A DNA stretch of 64,000 nucleotides, taken from positions 84,060 to 148,059 of the forward strand of contig NZ_WBKP01000001.1 of assembly GCF_009602465.1 (NCBI RefSeq), in the 5' to 3' direction. The stretch comes from Cumulibacter manganitolerans. GTDB lineage: Bacteria > Actinomycetota > Actinomycetes > Mycobacteriales > Antricoccaceae. Of the stretch, positions 1 to 8,406 are shown in pieces (the stretch's first letter is position 1; every line of letters starts with the position of its first letter). Position numbers and translations under genes: made by a program. The notes below the pieces were generated by a model. The model was not told where the DNA came from and did not search any database. It saw only the letters and a list, made by a program, of their open reading frames with translations.

Positions 1-50
1 CTGCAACACCACGCGCCGGTCCTGGGCGCGGCCGAACGAGGGAGCTCAGC

Positions 51-803
51 ATGACCCACATCTTCGACCTGACCGGCAAGCGCGCGGTCGTCACCGGCGG
101 CGGGACCGGCATCGGCCTGGCGATGGCCCAGGCGCTCGCGGACGCCGGCGCCACCGTCACGCTGTGGGGACGCCGCCAGGAGAAGCTCGACGAGGCCGCC
201 GCCGCCAACGAGAAGGCCGGTTTCCTGACGCAGCAGGTCGACGTGGCGGATCCGCAGCAGGTCACCGACGGCTTCGCCGAGGCCGCCAAGCGGATGGGCG
301 GCCTGGACATCGTGGTCGCCAACGCGGGCATCAGCGCGGGCCCGAAGAAGCTCGCCGAGGTCACGCCCGAAGAGTTCCGCCGGGTCCTGGCGGTCAACCT
401 CGACGGCGCCTTCTTCACCATCCAGCAGGCCGCCAACGTGATGAGCGAGGGAGGCTCGATCATCACCGTCTCGAGCCTCGCCTCCATCGACGCGACGCCG
501 CGCAACTACGCCTACGGCGCCTCCAAGTCGGGCGTCATCGCGCTGACGAAGGCCGCCGCGGTCGAGCTGGCCCGCAAGCAGATCCGGGTGAACGCCGTCC
601 TGCCGGGCTGGATCCGCACCGACATGACCGAGGGCTCGCAGAACAACGAGAAGTTCAACAACGCCGTGATCCCGCGGGTGCCCGCGCGCCGGTGGGGCAA
701 CCCCGAGGACTTCGGTGGCATCGCGGTCTACCTGGCCAGCGACGCCGCGGCCTATCAGACCGGCACCAGCACGGTCATCGACGGCGGGTACAGCATCTTC
801 TAA
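51..803 (+). CDS. SDR family oxidoreductase
   Basis: A 250-residue classical short-chain dehydrogenase, cytosolic, predicted to interconvert an alcohol and a ketone with NAD(P)(H). The sequence shows the Rossmann glycine motif TGGGTGIG at residues 15-22, an NAG motif near residue 90 and the catalytic YGASK at residues 155-159, with the usual serine about 14 residues earlier. It ends in the family-typical DGGYSIF. The ATG follows a GGGAG ribosome-binding site. The length is normal for the family. The substrate cannot be told. The gene opens the window, so any upstream operon partner is not visible, and the DedA gene follows 24 bases later. Confidence 0.93.
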   Translation: MTHIFDLTGKRAVVTGGGTGIGLAMAQALADAGATVTLWGRRQEKLDEAAAANEKAGFLTQQVDVADPQQVTDGFAEAAKRMGGLDIVVANAGISAGPKKLAEVTPEEFRRVLAVNLDGAFFTIQQAANVMSEGGSIITVSSLASIDATPRNYAYGASKSGVIALTKAAAVELARKQIRVNAVLPGWIRTDMTEGSQNNEKFNNAVIPRVPARRWGNPEDFGGIAVYLASDAAAYQTGTSTVIDGGYSIF

Positions 804-827
804 TGCAATGAGGCGCAGAATGCCCTG

Positions 828-1478
828 GTGACCAAGCTGATCGAGGGCATCCTGAACATCGCACCCGTCTGGGTGTACGTCGTGACGTTCCTGCTGGTGT
901 TCGCCGAGGACGCGATCTTCCTCGGGTTCGTCATCCCGGGGGAGACCGCGGCGGTGCTCGGCGGCGTCGACGCGTCCCGCGGCCACGCCGTCCTCTGGCT
1001 GATGATCGTGCTGGTCGTCGCCGCGGCCATCTCCGGCGACAGCGTCGGTTACGAGGTCGGCAGGCACATCGTCGGCCCGAAGCTGCTCGATCACCACAAG
1101 ATGACCCGCCTGCGTCCCCGGGTCGACGCGGCTCAGGACTACCTGCGGCGCCGGGGCGGCATGGCCGTCTTCCTCGGGCGGTTCACCGCGTTCTTCCGCG
1201 CGGTGATGCCGGCGCTGGCCGGCGCCTCCCGGATGCCGTACCGCACCTTCCTGCACTACAACGCCCTGGGCGGGATCGTGTGGGGCGCCGGATTCGTCGT
1301 CCTCGGTTTCGTCGCCGGCAACTCCTACCGCACCGTGGAGAAGTACGTCGGCCGTGGCCTCGCCGTCACCATCGCGGCAATCGTTGTCGGCGCGCTCGTC
1401 GTCTGGCACTTCACCCGGCGGCGCCGGGAGCGGACGGCCGGTTCCGACCGCTCGCGATCGGCCGGCGGCAAGCCGTAG
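828..1478 (+). CDS. DedA family membrane protein
   Basis: A 216-residue integral membrane protein of the DedA/SNARE-associated (VTT) family. Members are linked to undecaprenyl-phosphate or phospholipid translocation and envelope homeostasis. The N-terminal segment has the DedA pattern of an acidic pair (FAEDAIFLGFVIPGE, about residues 25-39) followed by a glycine-rich helix. The middle has the diagnostic FLGRFTAFFRAVMPALAG stretch, in which the arginine and proline are conserved. A final helix is followed by a basic tail (TRRRRERT). The two ATGs just upstream (808 and 820) run into a stop at once, so the GTG at 828 is the first usable start. The specific lipid substrate is unknown. Confidence 0.9.
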   Translation: MTKLIEGILNIAPVWVYVVTFLLVFAEDAIFLGFVIPGETAAVLGGVDASRGHAVLWLMIVLVVAAAISGDSVGYEVGRHIVGPKLLDHHKMTRLRPRVDAAQDYLRRRGGMAVFLGRFTAFFRAVMPALAGASRMPYRTFLHYNALGGIVWGAGFVVLGFVAGNSYRTVEKYVGRGLAVTIAAIVVGALVVWHFTRRRRERTAGSDRSRSAGGKP

Positions 1479-1510
1479 GCCCAGGGGCTTTGACGGTGGG
1501 CGCTCCCGCG

Positions 1511-1584
1511 CCGGAAAACGTCGCGCCGGAGGCCCGCTGTCCACCCGGAGTGGACAGCGAGCCGCCAGGACGACGGTTTCCGGG
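1511..1584. repeat. Palindromic repeat family A, copy 1
   Basis: An imperfect inverted repeat of about 74 bases that begins CCGGAAAACGTCGCGCC and ends GACGGTTTCCGGG, with an inner GTCCAC...GTGGAC inverted repeat. Four related copies are found at 21692, 22828, 32515 and 39795. Confidence 0.75.
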
Positions 1585-1699
1585 GGAGCTGCCGACACCG
1601 TGGGACGTCGGGCGTAGGCCGGTCGGCGGCGGCGCGGCGTACGACGGCCGGTCGGGCGGCGCGGCGTAGGCCGGCCGGCGGCGACGGCGGGCTCGCGCG

Positions 1700-1807
1700 G
1701 TGGGTTGTGCCCCGCTATCGCGCGTTTAGCGTGGTGTTACCCACCGCGAGAGCTGGAAGCGGGCCAGAACCCACCGCCAGCGTGAGCAGCGTGGCGAAAC
1801 CCACCGC
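1700..1807. repeat. Palindromic repeat family B, copy 1
   Basis: One left arm (TGGGTTGTGCCCCGCTA) is followed by three degenerate right arms, each ending in ACCCACCGC. The same arrangement recurs at 44287-44373 and 58527-58606. This copy is the most diverged of the three. Confidence 0.65.
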
Positions 1808-1907
1808 GGGCAGTCGGGTCTCGTCCGCGGCGGCCGCGGCTGCGAGGCGAGCTCCCCGGGGCGTCGAGGCGCTTCTGGCCGGTCGGCGGTTCTGGAACAA
1901 TGGCCGG

Positions 1908-2570
1908 ATGACTGATCTCAGCCGCGCAGACCTGGCCCGTTACGTCGACCACACTCTGCTGAAGGCCGACGCCACCCCGGCGGACGTCGCAGCGCTCGCA
2001 AACGAGGCACGCGAGCTGGGTGTCTACGCGATTTGTGTGTCGCCGTCCGCGCTGCCGGTCGAGACTCCTCTGGGTGGCGCGCTGGTCGCGACGGTCTGCG
2101 GCTTCCCGTCCGGCAAGCACAAGAGCGCTATCAAGGCCGCGGAGGCCCAGCAGTCGGTGCGCGACGGCGCGGACGAGGTCGACATGGTCATCGACATCGG
2201 TGCGCTGAAGGCCGGTAACGCGCGTCGGGTCGAGGCGGACATCCGTGCCGTCCGCGAGGCCGTCCGCGACTCGGTGCTGAAGGTGATCATCGAGTCGGCG
2301 GCGCTCACCGATGACGAGATCGTCACCGCCTGCAAGGCCGCCGAGGCCGCGGGCGCGGACTTCGTCAAGACGTCCACCGGATTCCACCCCGAGGGTGGCG
2401 CCAGCGTGCACGCCGTCGAGATCATGAAGCAGACGGTCGGTGACCGCCTGGGCATCAAGGCCTCCGGCGGGATCCGCGACTACGCGACCGCCATCGCGAT
2501 GATCGACGCAGGTGCCACCCGGCTCGGTCTGTCGGGCACGAAGGCCGTCCTGGACGGCTGCCCGAGCTGA
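1908..2570 (+). CDS. deoC: Deoxyribose-phosphate aldolase
   Basis: A 220-residue class I aldolase that splits 2-deoxy-D-ribose 5-phosphate into acetaldehyde and glyceraldehyde 3-phosphate in deoxynucleoside catabolism, in the cytosol. The DeoC signatures are intact: [10 protein letters not shown] near the N-terminus, ATVCGFPSG, the EVDMVIDIG strand with its catalytic aspartate, the Schiff-base lysine K154 in FVKTSTGF, and K184 in [11 protein letters not shown] chose the ATG at 1908, which gives the family length. An in-frame extension upstream to 1707 reads through repeat DNA and lacks similarity. No other nucleoside-salvage gene is adjacent. Confidence 0.97.
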   Translation: MTDLSRADLARYVDHTLLKADATPADVAALANEARELGVYAICVSPSALPVETPLGGALVATVCGFPSGKHKSAIKAAEAQQSVRDGADEVDMVIDIGALKAGNARRVEADIRAVREAVRDSVLKVIIESAALTDDEIVTACKAAEAAGADFVKTSTGFHPEGGASVHAVEIMKQTVGDRLGIKASGGIRDYATAIAMIDAGATRLGLSGTKAVLDGCPS

Positions 2571-2905
2571 CCTCCCGGCGTCTCGACGTCGCTCGTTCCT
2601 CGCTCGCTCGACGACCGTGAGGGGGCGCCTGGCCGCCTTCGTCGATGCGCCGATTCCCGGTCGTGATCCGTCGTCGGTGTCGAGCGGGTGGTCCCCGGTC
2701 GGGCGGTCAGCCCGGTCACGAGCGTCGTTTCCCACGGTCGTCGAGCGAGCCGGAGCGCCAGCGGAGGCGACGTCGAGACGTGGTGCGGTTGATCGCCGTC
2801 CTGCGTCGTCTCGACGTCGCTCGTGCCTCGCTCGCTCGACGACCGTGGGAGGGCGCGCGTCGCTGTGGCCGTACGGGCGGTGATCCGCCGTCGTCGAACG
2901 AGGTG
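2571..2905. repeat. Intergenic region with family D inverted repeats
   Basis: This 335-base gap between deoC and a convergent gene has three copies of the GTCGTCGAGCGAGC-type element. Copy 1 is at 2579-2618 and copy 3 at 2809-2849, in the same orientation (TCTCGACGTCGCTCGT...GACGACCGT). Copy 2 at 2731-2780 is inverted, so copies 2 and 3 form a large imperfect palindrome. The same element is multiplied at 52961-53510. I see no gene here. Confidence 0.7.
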
Positions 2906-3925
2906 TCAGCCGACTGCTGCGTCGTACGCCGCGCTCGTGGCGCGCCACTCGACGGCGTCGGACTCGATGCTCCGCAGCGCGCGCAGCAGGTCGGCGCTGA
3001 ACGTCACGCTCGCCTCGCGCGGCAGCAGCGACGGCAGGTTGTCGATCGCGATCACCTCGGCGCGCGGCTCGTCGCGCAGCACCCGCACCGGCCGGTCCCA
3101 CGTCGTGATCGAGGTGTTGACCGGCAGCATGTTGTTCGCCGACGTGACGTCGCAGGTGACGTCCGCGATCATCCGCAGCCGCCGCGGACCGTCCAGATCG
3201 GCGTCCGTCACGAAAGGTGGTTGCGGCGTCGACGTCACCACGCAGTTCACCAACAGCGCGTGGTCGAGCAACGCCGCCTTGTCCAGGTCGCGGGTCTCCG
3301 CGAGGTCCCACTGCGTGGCGTCGATCGCGGCCGAGGCCAGCGCGTCGACCGCGCCCCGTCCGCTGCGGCCCTTCGCCCCGACGACGAGCGCGGCCGGCGT
3401 CGGATCACCGTCGGCCGGGCGAAGCAACGCGTCGAGCGCCGCCTTGTCGGTCGGCGCCAGCGGAACGGGAAGCCGGCCGCGCAGCTGCAGGACGCCGAGC
3501 GCCGCGCCGACGTAGCCCGCCCAGTATCCGAACGCGACCACCCGGCGGCCGCCCTCGTCGGTGAGGTACTCGATGTCCAGCAGCCGGCCGCCGCCGGCCT
3601 CGAACCGCTCGAGCAGATCGCGGGCGCCGTCCTGCCCCTTGTAGGCGTGCCCGAAGAAGATGTGCCGGTGGCGCAGCGGGTCCGACGAGTCGGGCAGCTC
3701 CTTCAGGCCGAGGACGTACGCGTCGTCCGGCGCAGTGGGCCACGCACCGGTCGGGGCGAGGGTGCAGCCGGCGGCGGCGTACTCGTCGTCACCGAAGATC
3801 CGTTGCGGGGACTTCTCGACCGTGACGCTCGCCCCGCCGGCGATCAGCTCCGCCGCGTCCTGCGGGGTGAGCGGAGCGCGCCGCTCGGTGCTGCGCGACT
3901 CGTGACGCATCCAGAAATGAGGCAT
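2906..3925 (-). CDS. Saccharopine dehydrogenase (LYS1-like)
   Basis: A 339-residue protein resembling fungal Lys1, the NAD-dependent L-lysine-forming saccharopine dehydrogenase. Visible family features are the N-terminal FWMRHESRSTERRAPLTP (compare the Lys1 ETKPLEARAALTP region), FGHAYKGQDGARDLL, a glycine-rich VVAFGYWAGYVGAALG segment, and LVVGAKGRSGRGAVDAL as the probable nucleotide-binding turn. The reaction could run in lysine catabolism or synthesis; actinomycetes normally make lysine through diaminopimelate, so breakdown or a specialised role seems more likely (inference). I chose the ATG at 3925, with AGGA upstream. A GTG at 3931 adds two residues. The gene is convergent with deoC and divergent from the next crotonase. 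Confidence 0.82.
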   Translation of the reverse strand: MPHFWMRHESRSTERRAPLTPQDAAELIAGGASVTVEKSPQRIFGDDEYAAAGCTLAPTGAWPTAPDDAYVLGLKELPDSSDPLRHRHIFFGHAYKGQDGARDLLERFEAGGGRLLDIEYLTDEGGRRVVAFGYWAGYVGAALGVLQLRGRLPVPLAPTDKAALDALLRPADGDPTPAALVVGAKGRSGRGAVDALASAAIDATQWDLAETRDLDKAALLDHALLVNCVVTSTPQPPFVTDADLDGPRRLRMIADVTCDVTSANNMLPVNTSITTWDRPVRVLRDEPRAEVIAIDNLPSLLPREASVTFSADLLRALRSIESDAVEWRATSAAYDAAVG

Positions 3926-3980
3926 GCCCACATCCTGGCACTGGCGAGGTGGGCGTGCCGGGTTCGGTCATACTGACCCT

Positions 3981-4823
3981 ATGACCGAAGAGCAGATCCG
4001 CACCGAAGACCGAGTCCAGTACACGATCACCGACGGCGTCGCCGACGTCCGCATGGTGCGTGTCGACAAGATGAACGCGCTCGACGACGCGATGTTCGAA
4101 GCGCTCGTCACCGTCGGCAAGGAGATCGCCGCCGACACGAGCGTGCGCGCCGTGGTGCTCTCGGGTGAAGGCCGCGCGTTCTGCTCGGGGCTCGACTTCG
4201 GCCGCTTCGAGGCGATGAAGAAGGGCGTCCAGCGGATCATCGACGAGCGCGAGCCGCTCGGTCCCGCCAAGGTGATGGGGCAGCAGTCGCCGTACGTCTG
4301 GACCTGGATGCCGGTCCCGGTGATCGCGGCCGTGCACGGCTTCGCGTTCGGCGGCGGCTGCCAGGTCGCGATGGGCGCGGACATTCGCATCGTGCACCCC
4401 GACACGAAGATGTCGCTCATGGAAGCGAAGTGGGGGCTGGTTCCCGACATGACCGGCACCCAGATGATCGCCGGCCTGGTGCGCCGCGACATCGCCAAGG
4501 AGCTCGTCTACACCGGCCGCATCGTGAGCGGCACCGAGGCGGCGGAGATCGGCCTGGCCACCCGGACGTCGGAGAATCCTTACGAGGACGCGATGGCGCT
4601 CGCCAAGGAGATCGCCTCGAAGTCCCCGCACTCGGTCCGCCGCGCCAAGGAGCTCATGGAGCTCTCGGGGCGCGTCTCGCTCGAGGAGGGCTTCGCCGCC
4701 GAGCAGAAGGCGATCCGCTCGCTCATCGGCACGCCGAACCAGAAGGAAGCCGTGTCCGCGGGCATGGAGAAGCGCGACCCGGTGTACGCCGACTACACGC
4801 CGGTCGAGGGCTACGACGCCTGA
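3981..4823 (+). CDS. Enoyl-CoA hydratase/isomerase (crotonase)
   Basis: A 280-residue crotonase-fold protein acting on acyl-CoA thioesters. The two oxyanion-hole regions are present: FCSGLDFG near residue 65 and GFAFGGGCQVAMGADIRI near residues 119-136. The middle SLMEAKWGLVPDM follows the usual pattern, but I cannot confirm both hydratase glutamates, so hydratase, isomerase or another activity remains possible. The ATG at 3981 gives the family length; longer in-frame extension has no ribosome-binding site. It is divergent from the saccharopine dehydrogenase across 55 bases and convergent with an acyl-CoA synthetase, separated by a perfect hairpin. Confidence 0.92.
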   Translation: MTEEQIRTEDRVQYTITDGVADVRMVRVDKMNALDDAMFEALVTVGKEIAADTSVRAVVLSGEGRAFCSGLDFGRFEAMKKGVQRIIDEREPLGPAKVMGQQSPYVWTWMPVPVIAAVHGFAFGGGCQVAMGADIRIVHPDTKMSLMEAKWGLVPDMTGTQMIAGLVRRDIAKELVYTGRIVSGTEAAEIGLATRTSENPYEDAMALAKEIASKSPHSVRRAKELMELSGRVSLEEGFAAEQKAIRSLIGTPNQKEAVSAGMEKRDPVYADYTPVEGYDA

Positions 4824-4854
4824 CCCGCCGGCACCTGGGCTGACGCCGTCTCGA

Positions 4855-4911
4855 TCTGCGGGGCAGCCAGCGACGCTAATCGTCCCTTAGCGTCGCTGGC
4901 TGCCCCGCAGA
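4855..4911. terminator. Perfect 25-bp inverted repeat, likely bidirectional terminator (family C, copy 1)
   Basis: The arms at 4855-4879 and 4887-4911 are exact reverse complements, starting TCTGCGGGGCAGCC, with a 7-base loop. It fills the gap between two convergent genes, ending 32 bases after one stop and 5 bases before the other. A diverged second copy is at 28969-29027. Confidence 0.8.
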
Positions 4912-4915
4912 ATCG

Positions 4916-6598
4916 TCAAGAGGTGGCCTCGAGGCGCTCGAGCGCCCACTCCTTGAGGACGTTCGCGCGGATCTTGGTGCCGTTCGTCCCCGTCGTCACC
5001 GGCATCTCGTCGATCACGAAGACGGCCACCGGGACCTTGTAGCGCGCCAGCGACGTCCGGCAGTACTCGACGAGCTCGTCGCCGTCGACCCGCTCGCCCT
5101 CACGCAGCGTCACGAATCCGACCGCCTCGTCACCGGCGTCCCGGCGTACGCCGACGACCTTGGCGATCTCGACAGCCGGATGGGTGGCGATGTGGTTGCC
5201 GATCTCGTCCGGCTCGACGAGGAATCCCTTGAGCCGGAGGGCTTCTGCCGCCCGGCACACGAACCGGAACCCGCGCTCGTCGATCGCCCGCGCGAGGTCG
5301 CCGCTGCGGAACCAGCCGTCGGCGGTGTGGTTCTCGGCCATCTTCTGCGGCTGGCCCAGGTAAGCATCGACGGTCTGCGGGCCGCGGAACTGCAGCTCCC
5401 CCTCCGAGCCGTCGGTGATCACCCGCTCGCCGTCGGCGATGCGGTACTCCAGGGCGTCGACGACCAGCCGCCCGCCGGGCAGCCAGCTGACGTCCGCCGG
5501 TACGCCGGTCGGCGTCGTGGTCAGCAGCGCGAACGTCTCGGACGAGCCGTACAGACCGCTGACGTGCGCCGTCGTGCGCGACCGCAGCCAGTCCGCCACG
5601 CCGCGCGCGGCGCCCTGGAAGTCGCCGACCCCGAGCCACTCCAGCGACGAGAGATCGGCGTCCCCCACCTCGTCGATGATCCGGACCCACATGTCGTCGC
5701 CGAACGCGCCGTGCGTGACGCGGTACCGCTCGATCTGCTGCGCGACCTCGGCCGGGTTGAACGACGGGTGCATGACGATCACGCCACCGGACAGCAGCAT
5801 CGCGAACGCCTGCACGAAGCCGAAGGTCCCCGAGAACGGCAACGCGGCGATCAGCGCCTTGCCCGGGCCCATCCCGGTGCGCGCCCCGGCGCCGAGGCAC
5901 TGCTCGAGGGTGCCCGCCTCCTTGTGCGCGGCGAGCTTCGGCAGACCGGTCGAGCCGGACGTCGTGAACGCGACGTACAGGTCGTCGGCCGAGGGCTCGG
6001 CCAGCTCGTCGAGGGTGAGGGGCTCACCGGCGCCCGGCAGCCAGGCGCCGCCGCCGATGTCGTACGACGTGGGATCGACGGCGGTCCTCGTCCCCACGGC
6101 GCCCGTCGTCGCGGCATCGGCCCCGGTGTCGGCCCCGGCGCCGGGGCCGGTGTGGGTGCCGGTGGGCGCGGCGATCGGCACGACCTGCGGCGGCGTCCAG
6201 CCGTCGGTGTGCGCGGCGTCCTCGGCGGCGGTCCGCAGCCGGCCGATCAGATCGAGCCCGACAAACTCGTGTGCGATGACGATGACCTTGGGTCGGGCGA
6301 GGGTCAGCACGTGCGTGACCTCGTGGACGCCGTACCGGGTGTTGATGCCGATGACGTGGCCGCCGAGGGACCCGGCCGCGAGCTGCCAGACGAGGGCGGC
6401 CGACCAGTTCGGCAGCCAGACGCCGAGGCAGTCGCCCTCGCCGAAGCCGTGCTCGGCCAGCTCGCGGCGTACGACCAGCACGCGATCGACGAGCGTGTTG
6501 CGCGAGATCCGCTCCGTGGCGCCCGCGCCCGGCTCGACGATGGCGAGCGCGTCGGGGTCCGTGCGGGCGAGGTCGATGAGCGTGCCGAGAAAGGTCAT
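4916..6598 (-). CDS. AMP-binding acyl-CoA synthetase/ligase
   Basis: A 560-residue member of the adenylate-forming family, predicted to activate a carboxylic acid with ATP and load it on CoA. The phosphate-binding loop reads TTSGSTGLPKLAAHKE. Later motifs are GLYGSSETFALL, the RSGDLA hinge-region motif and a C-terminal TGTNGTKIRA that holds the catalytic lysine. A low-complexity stretch rich in Thr, Gly, Ala and Asp lies about residues 145-175 (bases about 6070-6170) between the N-terminal lobe and the P-loop, and looks like an expansion. The substrate is unknown; no neighbour in the same direction helps. It is divergent from the GntR gene across about 90 bases. Confidence 0.9.
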   Translation of the reverse strand: MTFLGTLIDLARTDPDALAIVEPGAGATERISRNTLVDRVLVVRRELAEHGFGEGDCLGVWLPNWSAALVWQLAAGSLGGHVIGINTRYGVHEVTHVLTLARPKVIVIAHEFVGLDLIGRLRTAAEDAAHTDGWTPPQVVPIAAPTGTHTGPGAGADTGADAATTGAVGTRTAVDPTSYDIGGGAWLPGAGEPLTLDELAEPSADDLYVAFTTSGSTGLPKLAAHKEAGTLEQCLGAGARTGMGPGKALIAALPFSGTFGFVQAFAMLLSGGVIVMHPSFNPAEVAQQIERYRVTHGAFGDDMWVRIIDEVGDADLSSLEWLGVGDFQGAARGVADWLRSRTTAHVSGLYGSSETFALLTTTPTGVPADVSWLPGGRLVVDALEYRIADGERVITDGSEGELQFRGPQTVDAYLGQPQKMAENHTADGWFRSGDLARAIDERGFRFVCRAAEALRLKGFLVEPDEIGNHIATHPAVEIAKVVGVRRDAGDEAVGFVTLREGERVDGDELVEYCRTSLARYKVPVAVFVIDEMPVTTGTNGTKIRANVLKEWALERLEATS

Positions 6599-6691
6599 GG
6601 TTCAACGGTTAGTCGATGGATTTCGATGCGGCAAGCCGGGCCCACCCCTTGATCGGCGAGCGGGCCGCACGACCGGTCTACGCTCTTGGCG

Positions 6692-7510
6692 ATGGACCTG
6701 CTTCGCGATGTTGACGGTGACCAGCTGCCCCTGCCGGCGCTGGGGCGGGATGCCGCTGTGCCGATTCACACGCAGATCAGCCAGTGGCTCGGCGATCTCG
6801 TCACGCACGGCGTCCTCGCGGCAGGCGACCGCCTGCCGCGCGAGCGCGACTTGTCGCAGCAGTTGGGCGTTAGTCGAATGACGTTGCGTCAGGCATTGGA
6901 CGATCTGGAGCGAAGAGGGCTGATCGAGCGCCGACTCGGCAGGACCGGCGGCACGTTCGTGACCGAACCCAGGGTCGACTGCGATCTGACTGGGCTTCCG
7001 GGATTCGCGGCGCAGGTACGGCGTAAGGACATGACTCCGCACTCGCGGGTGATCAAGGCGCGTCGGCGAAAGGCGCCACGCGCAGTCATCAACGCGTTGC
7101 GGCTGACGCCGGGCAGTGAAGTGTACGAGCTAGTGCGCGTGCGGCTGGCCAACCATCGGCCCGTGGTGGTGGAACGATCCTTCTTTCCGCTCGGGCCGCT
7201 GCCACGGCTCCTTGAGCAGGATCTCTCCGGGAGCATCTACGAGGTTCTCGGCGGCCTGGGTCAACCCCCGCATTCCGCCTTGGAGGAGCTCGAGCCGGTG
7301 CTCGCGACAAGCTCGGACTCCCGGCTGCTCACGATCGCCGAAGGAACCCCGTTGATGCGGATCACGCGGACTGCCTTCACTGCCGCGGATGTGCCGATCG
7401 AGTACTCGGCGGACGTCTTCCGGACCGACATCGCGCGGATCTTCGTGCGCAGTCAAGTGGGTCTCGATGCGCAGACAGCGAACGGGTTTGACGTTAGGGT
7501 ACAGACCTAA
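6692..7510 (+). CDS. GntR family regulator, HutC/UTRA type
   Basis: A 272-residue one-component transcription regulator. An N-terminal winged helix-turn-helix (about residues 20-85, with PIHTQISQWLGDLV and LGVSRMTLRQALDDLERRGLI) is followed by a UTRA effector domain (about residues 105-255). UTRA domains usually bind sugar phosphates, amino acids or other small catabolic effectors. It sits at the head of a co-directional catabolic cluster, 75 bases before the first enzyme. Two matching inverted repeats overlap its stop codon and lie just after it, so it probably represses the cluster and may also affect its own 3' end. The start is ATG at 6692; a TTG at 6686 is possible. Confidence 0.93.
   Translation: MDLLRDVDGDQLPLPALGRDAAVPIHTQISQWLGDLVTHGVLAAGDRLPRERDLSQQLGVSRMTLRQALDDLERRGLIERRLGRTGGTFVTEPRVDCDLTGLPGFAAQVRRKDMTPHSRVIKARRRKAPRAVINALRLTPGSEVYELVRVRLANHRPVVVERSFFPLGPLPRLLEQDLSGSIYEVLGGLGQPPHSALEELEPVLATSSDSRLLTIAEGTPLMRITRTAFTAADVPIEYSADVFRTDIARIFVRSQVGLDAQTANGFDVRVQT
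7494..7510. promoter_or_regulatory. Operator-like inverted repeat 1
   Basis: TTAGG-N7-CCTAA, overlapping the last codons and the stop of the GntR gene. It matches the second site at 7517-7533 in both arms and spacing; the shared pattern is TTWGGGNNNAGACCWAA. HutC-type regulators are known to bind sites with a related GTCTAGAC core. Confidence 0.55.
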
Positions 7511-7516
7511 TTCCAT

Positions 7517-7533
7517 TTTGGGACTAGACCAAA
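7517..7533. promoter_or_regulatory. Operator-like inverted repeat 2
   Basis: TTTGG-N7-CCAAA, with its centre 23 bases after the centre of site 1, so both lie on about the same face of the helix. It stands 52 bases before the phosphatase start, where a repressor would block transcription of the cluster. Confidence 0.6.
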
Positions 7534-7584
7534 TCAGGCACAGCCCTTAGTGTGGCTCCAACCACACGTCCAGGAGCCGCGTAC

Positions 7585-8406
7585 ATGGTCTCGAAGTCGC
7601 CAGAAGTCGAACTCGATAGGTCACTGGTGCGTGCGATCGAGCAGCTGATGCGTGACGCCGGAGAGATCGCGCTCACCAGCTTCCGCGAGCCGATCGCCGT
7701 GGAGAACAAGTCGACACGAGGCTTCGATCCGGTCACTCCAGTCGACCGTGGCGTCGAGCGGCACCTGCGCGCGGGGATCAGCCGAATCAGGCCGAACGAT
7801 CGCGTGAACGGCGAGGAAGACGGTGCGAGCGGCGAGAGCAGCACCACCGGGTGGGTCTGGACTATCGATCCGATTGACGGGACCCGCTCGTACGTGACGG
7901 GATCGCCACTGTGGGGCGTTCTTGTCGGACTTCAGGTAGACGGTGTCGCCGCGGCGGGGTGGTGCTACCAGCCGCACACCGGAGAACTCTTCAGCGCGGC
8001 CGGCGGGGTCGGCCGGCTCGTCCACAACGGCTCGTCCCGCACGCTGACGTCGTCGTCGACGCACGACCTTGCACGGGCCTCTCTCTACTGCACCGATCCC
8101 GCGTTCTTCTTCGAACCTCGAGATCGCGACGCGTTCGAACGACTGGCGCGAAAGGTGCGGATCCGACGGTTCGGCGGCGACTGCTACTCGTACGCCCAAC
8201 TCGCGCTGGGCACCGTCGACCTCGTCCTGGACGGCTCCTTGCAGCCGTACGACATCTTGCCGCTAATCCCGATCATCGAATCGGCCGGCGGTGTCGTCAC
8301 CACGTTCGAGGGTCTGCCCGCCGATGCGGGCGGTTCGGTGGTCGCCGCTGCCAACGAGAAGATCCACGACGCAGCGCTGAACGCATTGGGAAGGCAGACC
8401 GCATGA
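7585..8406 (+). CDS. Inositol monophosphatase-family phosphatase
   Basis: A 273-residue Mg-dependent phosphatase of the inositol monophosphatase fold, closest in feel to the HisN-type histidinol-phosphatase branch. The metal-site motifs are present: GEED at residues 76-79, DPIDGT at 95-100 followed by RSYVTGSPLWG, and the C-terminal YDILPLIPIIESAGG with D223. The start is ATG at 7585 with GGAG nine bases upstream; a GTG at 7552 is in frame but lacks a ribosome-binding site. It overlaps the next gene by four bases (ATGA). In this cluster a small phosphorylated catabolite is a likelier substrate than histidinol phosphate (inference). Confidence 0.88.
   Translation: MVSKSPEVELDRSLVRAIEQLMRDAGEIALTSFREPIAVENKSTRGFDPVTPVDRGVERHLRAGISRIRPNDRVNGEEDGASGESSTTGWVWTIDPIDGTRSYVTGSPLWGVLVGLQVDGVAAAGWCYQPHTGELFSAAGGVGRLVHNGSSRTLTSSSTHDLARASLYCTDPAFFFEPRDRDAFERLARKVRIRRFGGDCYSYAQLALGTVDLVLDGSLQPYDILPLIPIIESAGGVVTTFEGLPADAGGSVVAAANEKIHDAALNALGRQTA

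Larger units (their letters stand above)
1479..1907. other. Intergenic region with two palindromic repeats
   Basis: This 429-base gap between the DedA gene and deoC holds one copy of repeat family A (1511-1584) and one of repeat family B (1700-1807), listed separately. Open frames running through it look like overflow from G+C-rich DNA, with no domain or ribosome-binding site. The deoC promoter should lie at its right end, but I see no clear -35/-10 pair. Confidence 0.6.

Noticed and set aside
1707-1907. N-terminal extension of deoC, or a small gene in the deoC leader
   Set aside because: The open frame runs through family-B repeat DNA, lacks a ribosome-binding site and would make DeoC 67 residues too long.
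2591-2849. Small genes in the repeats between deoC and the saccharopine dehydrogenase gene
   Set aside because: The frames consist of translated GTCGTCGAGC repeats and change with each repeat unit; no start site is supported.
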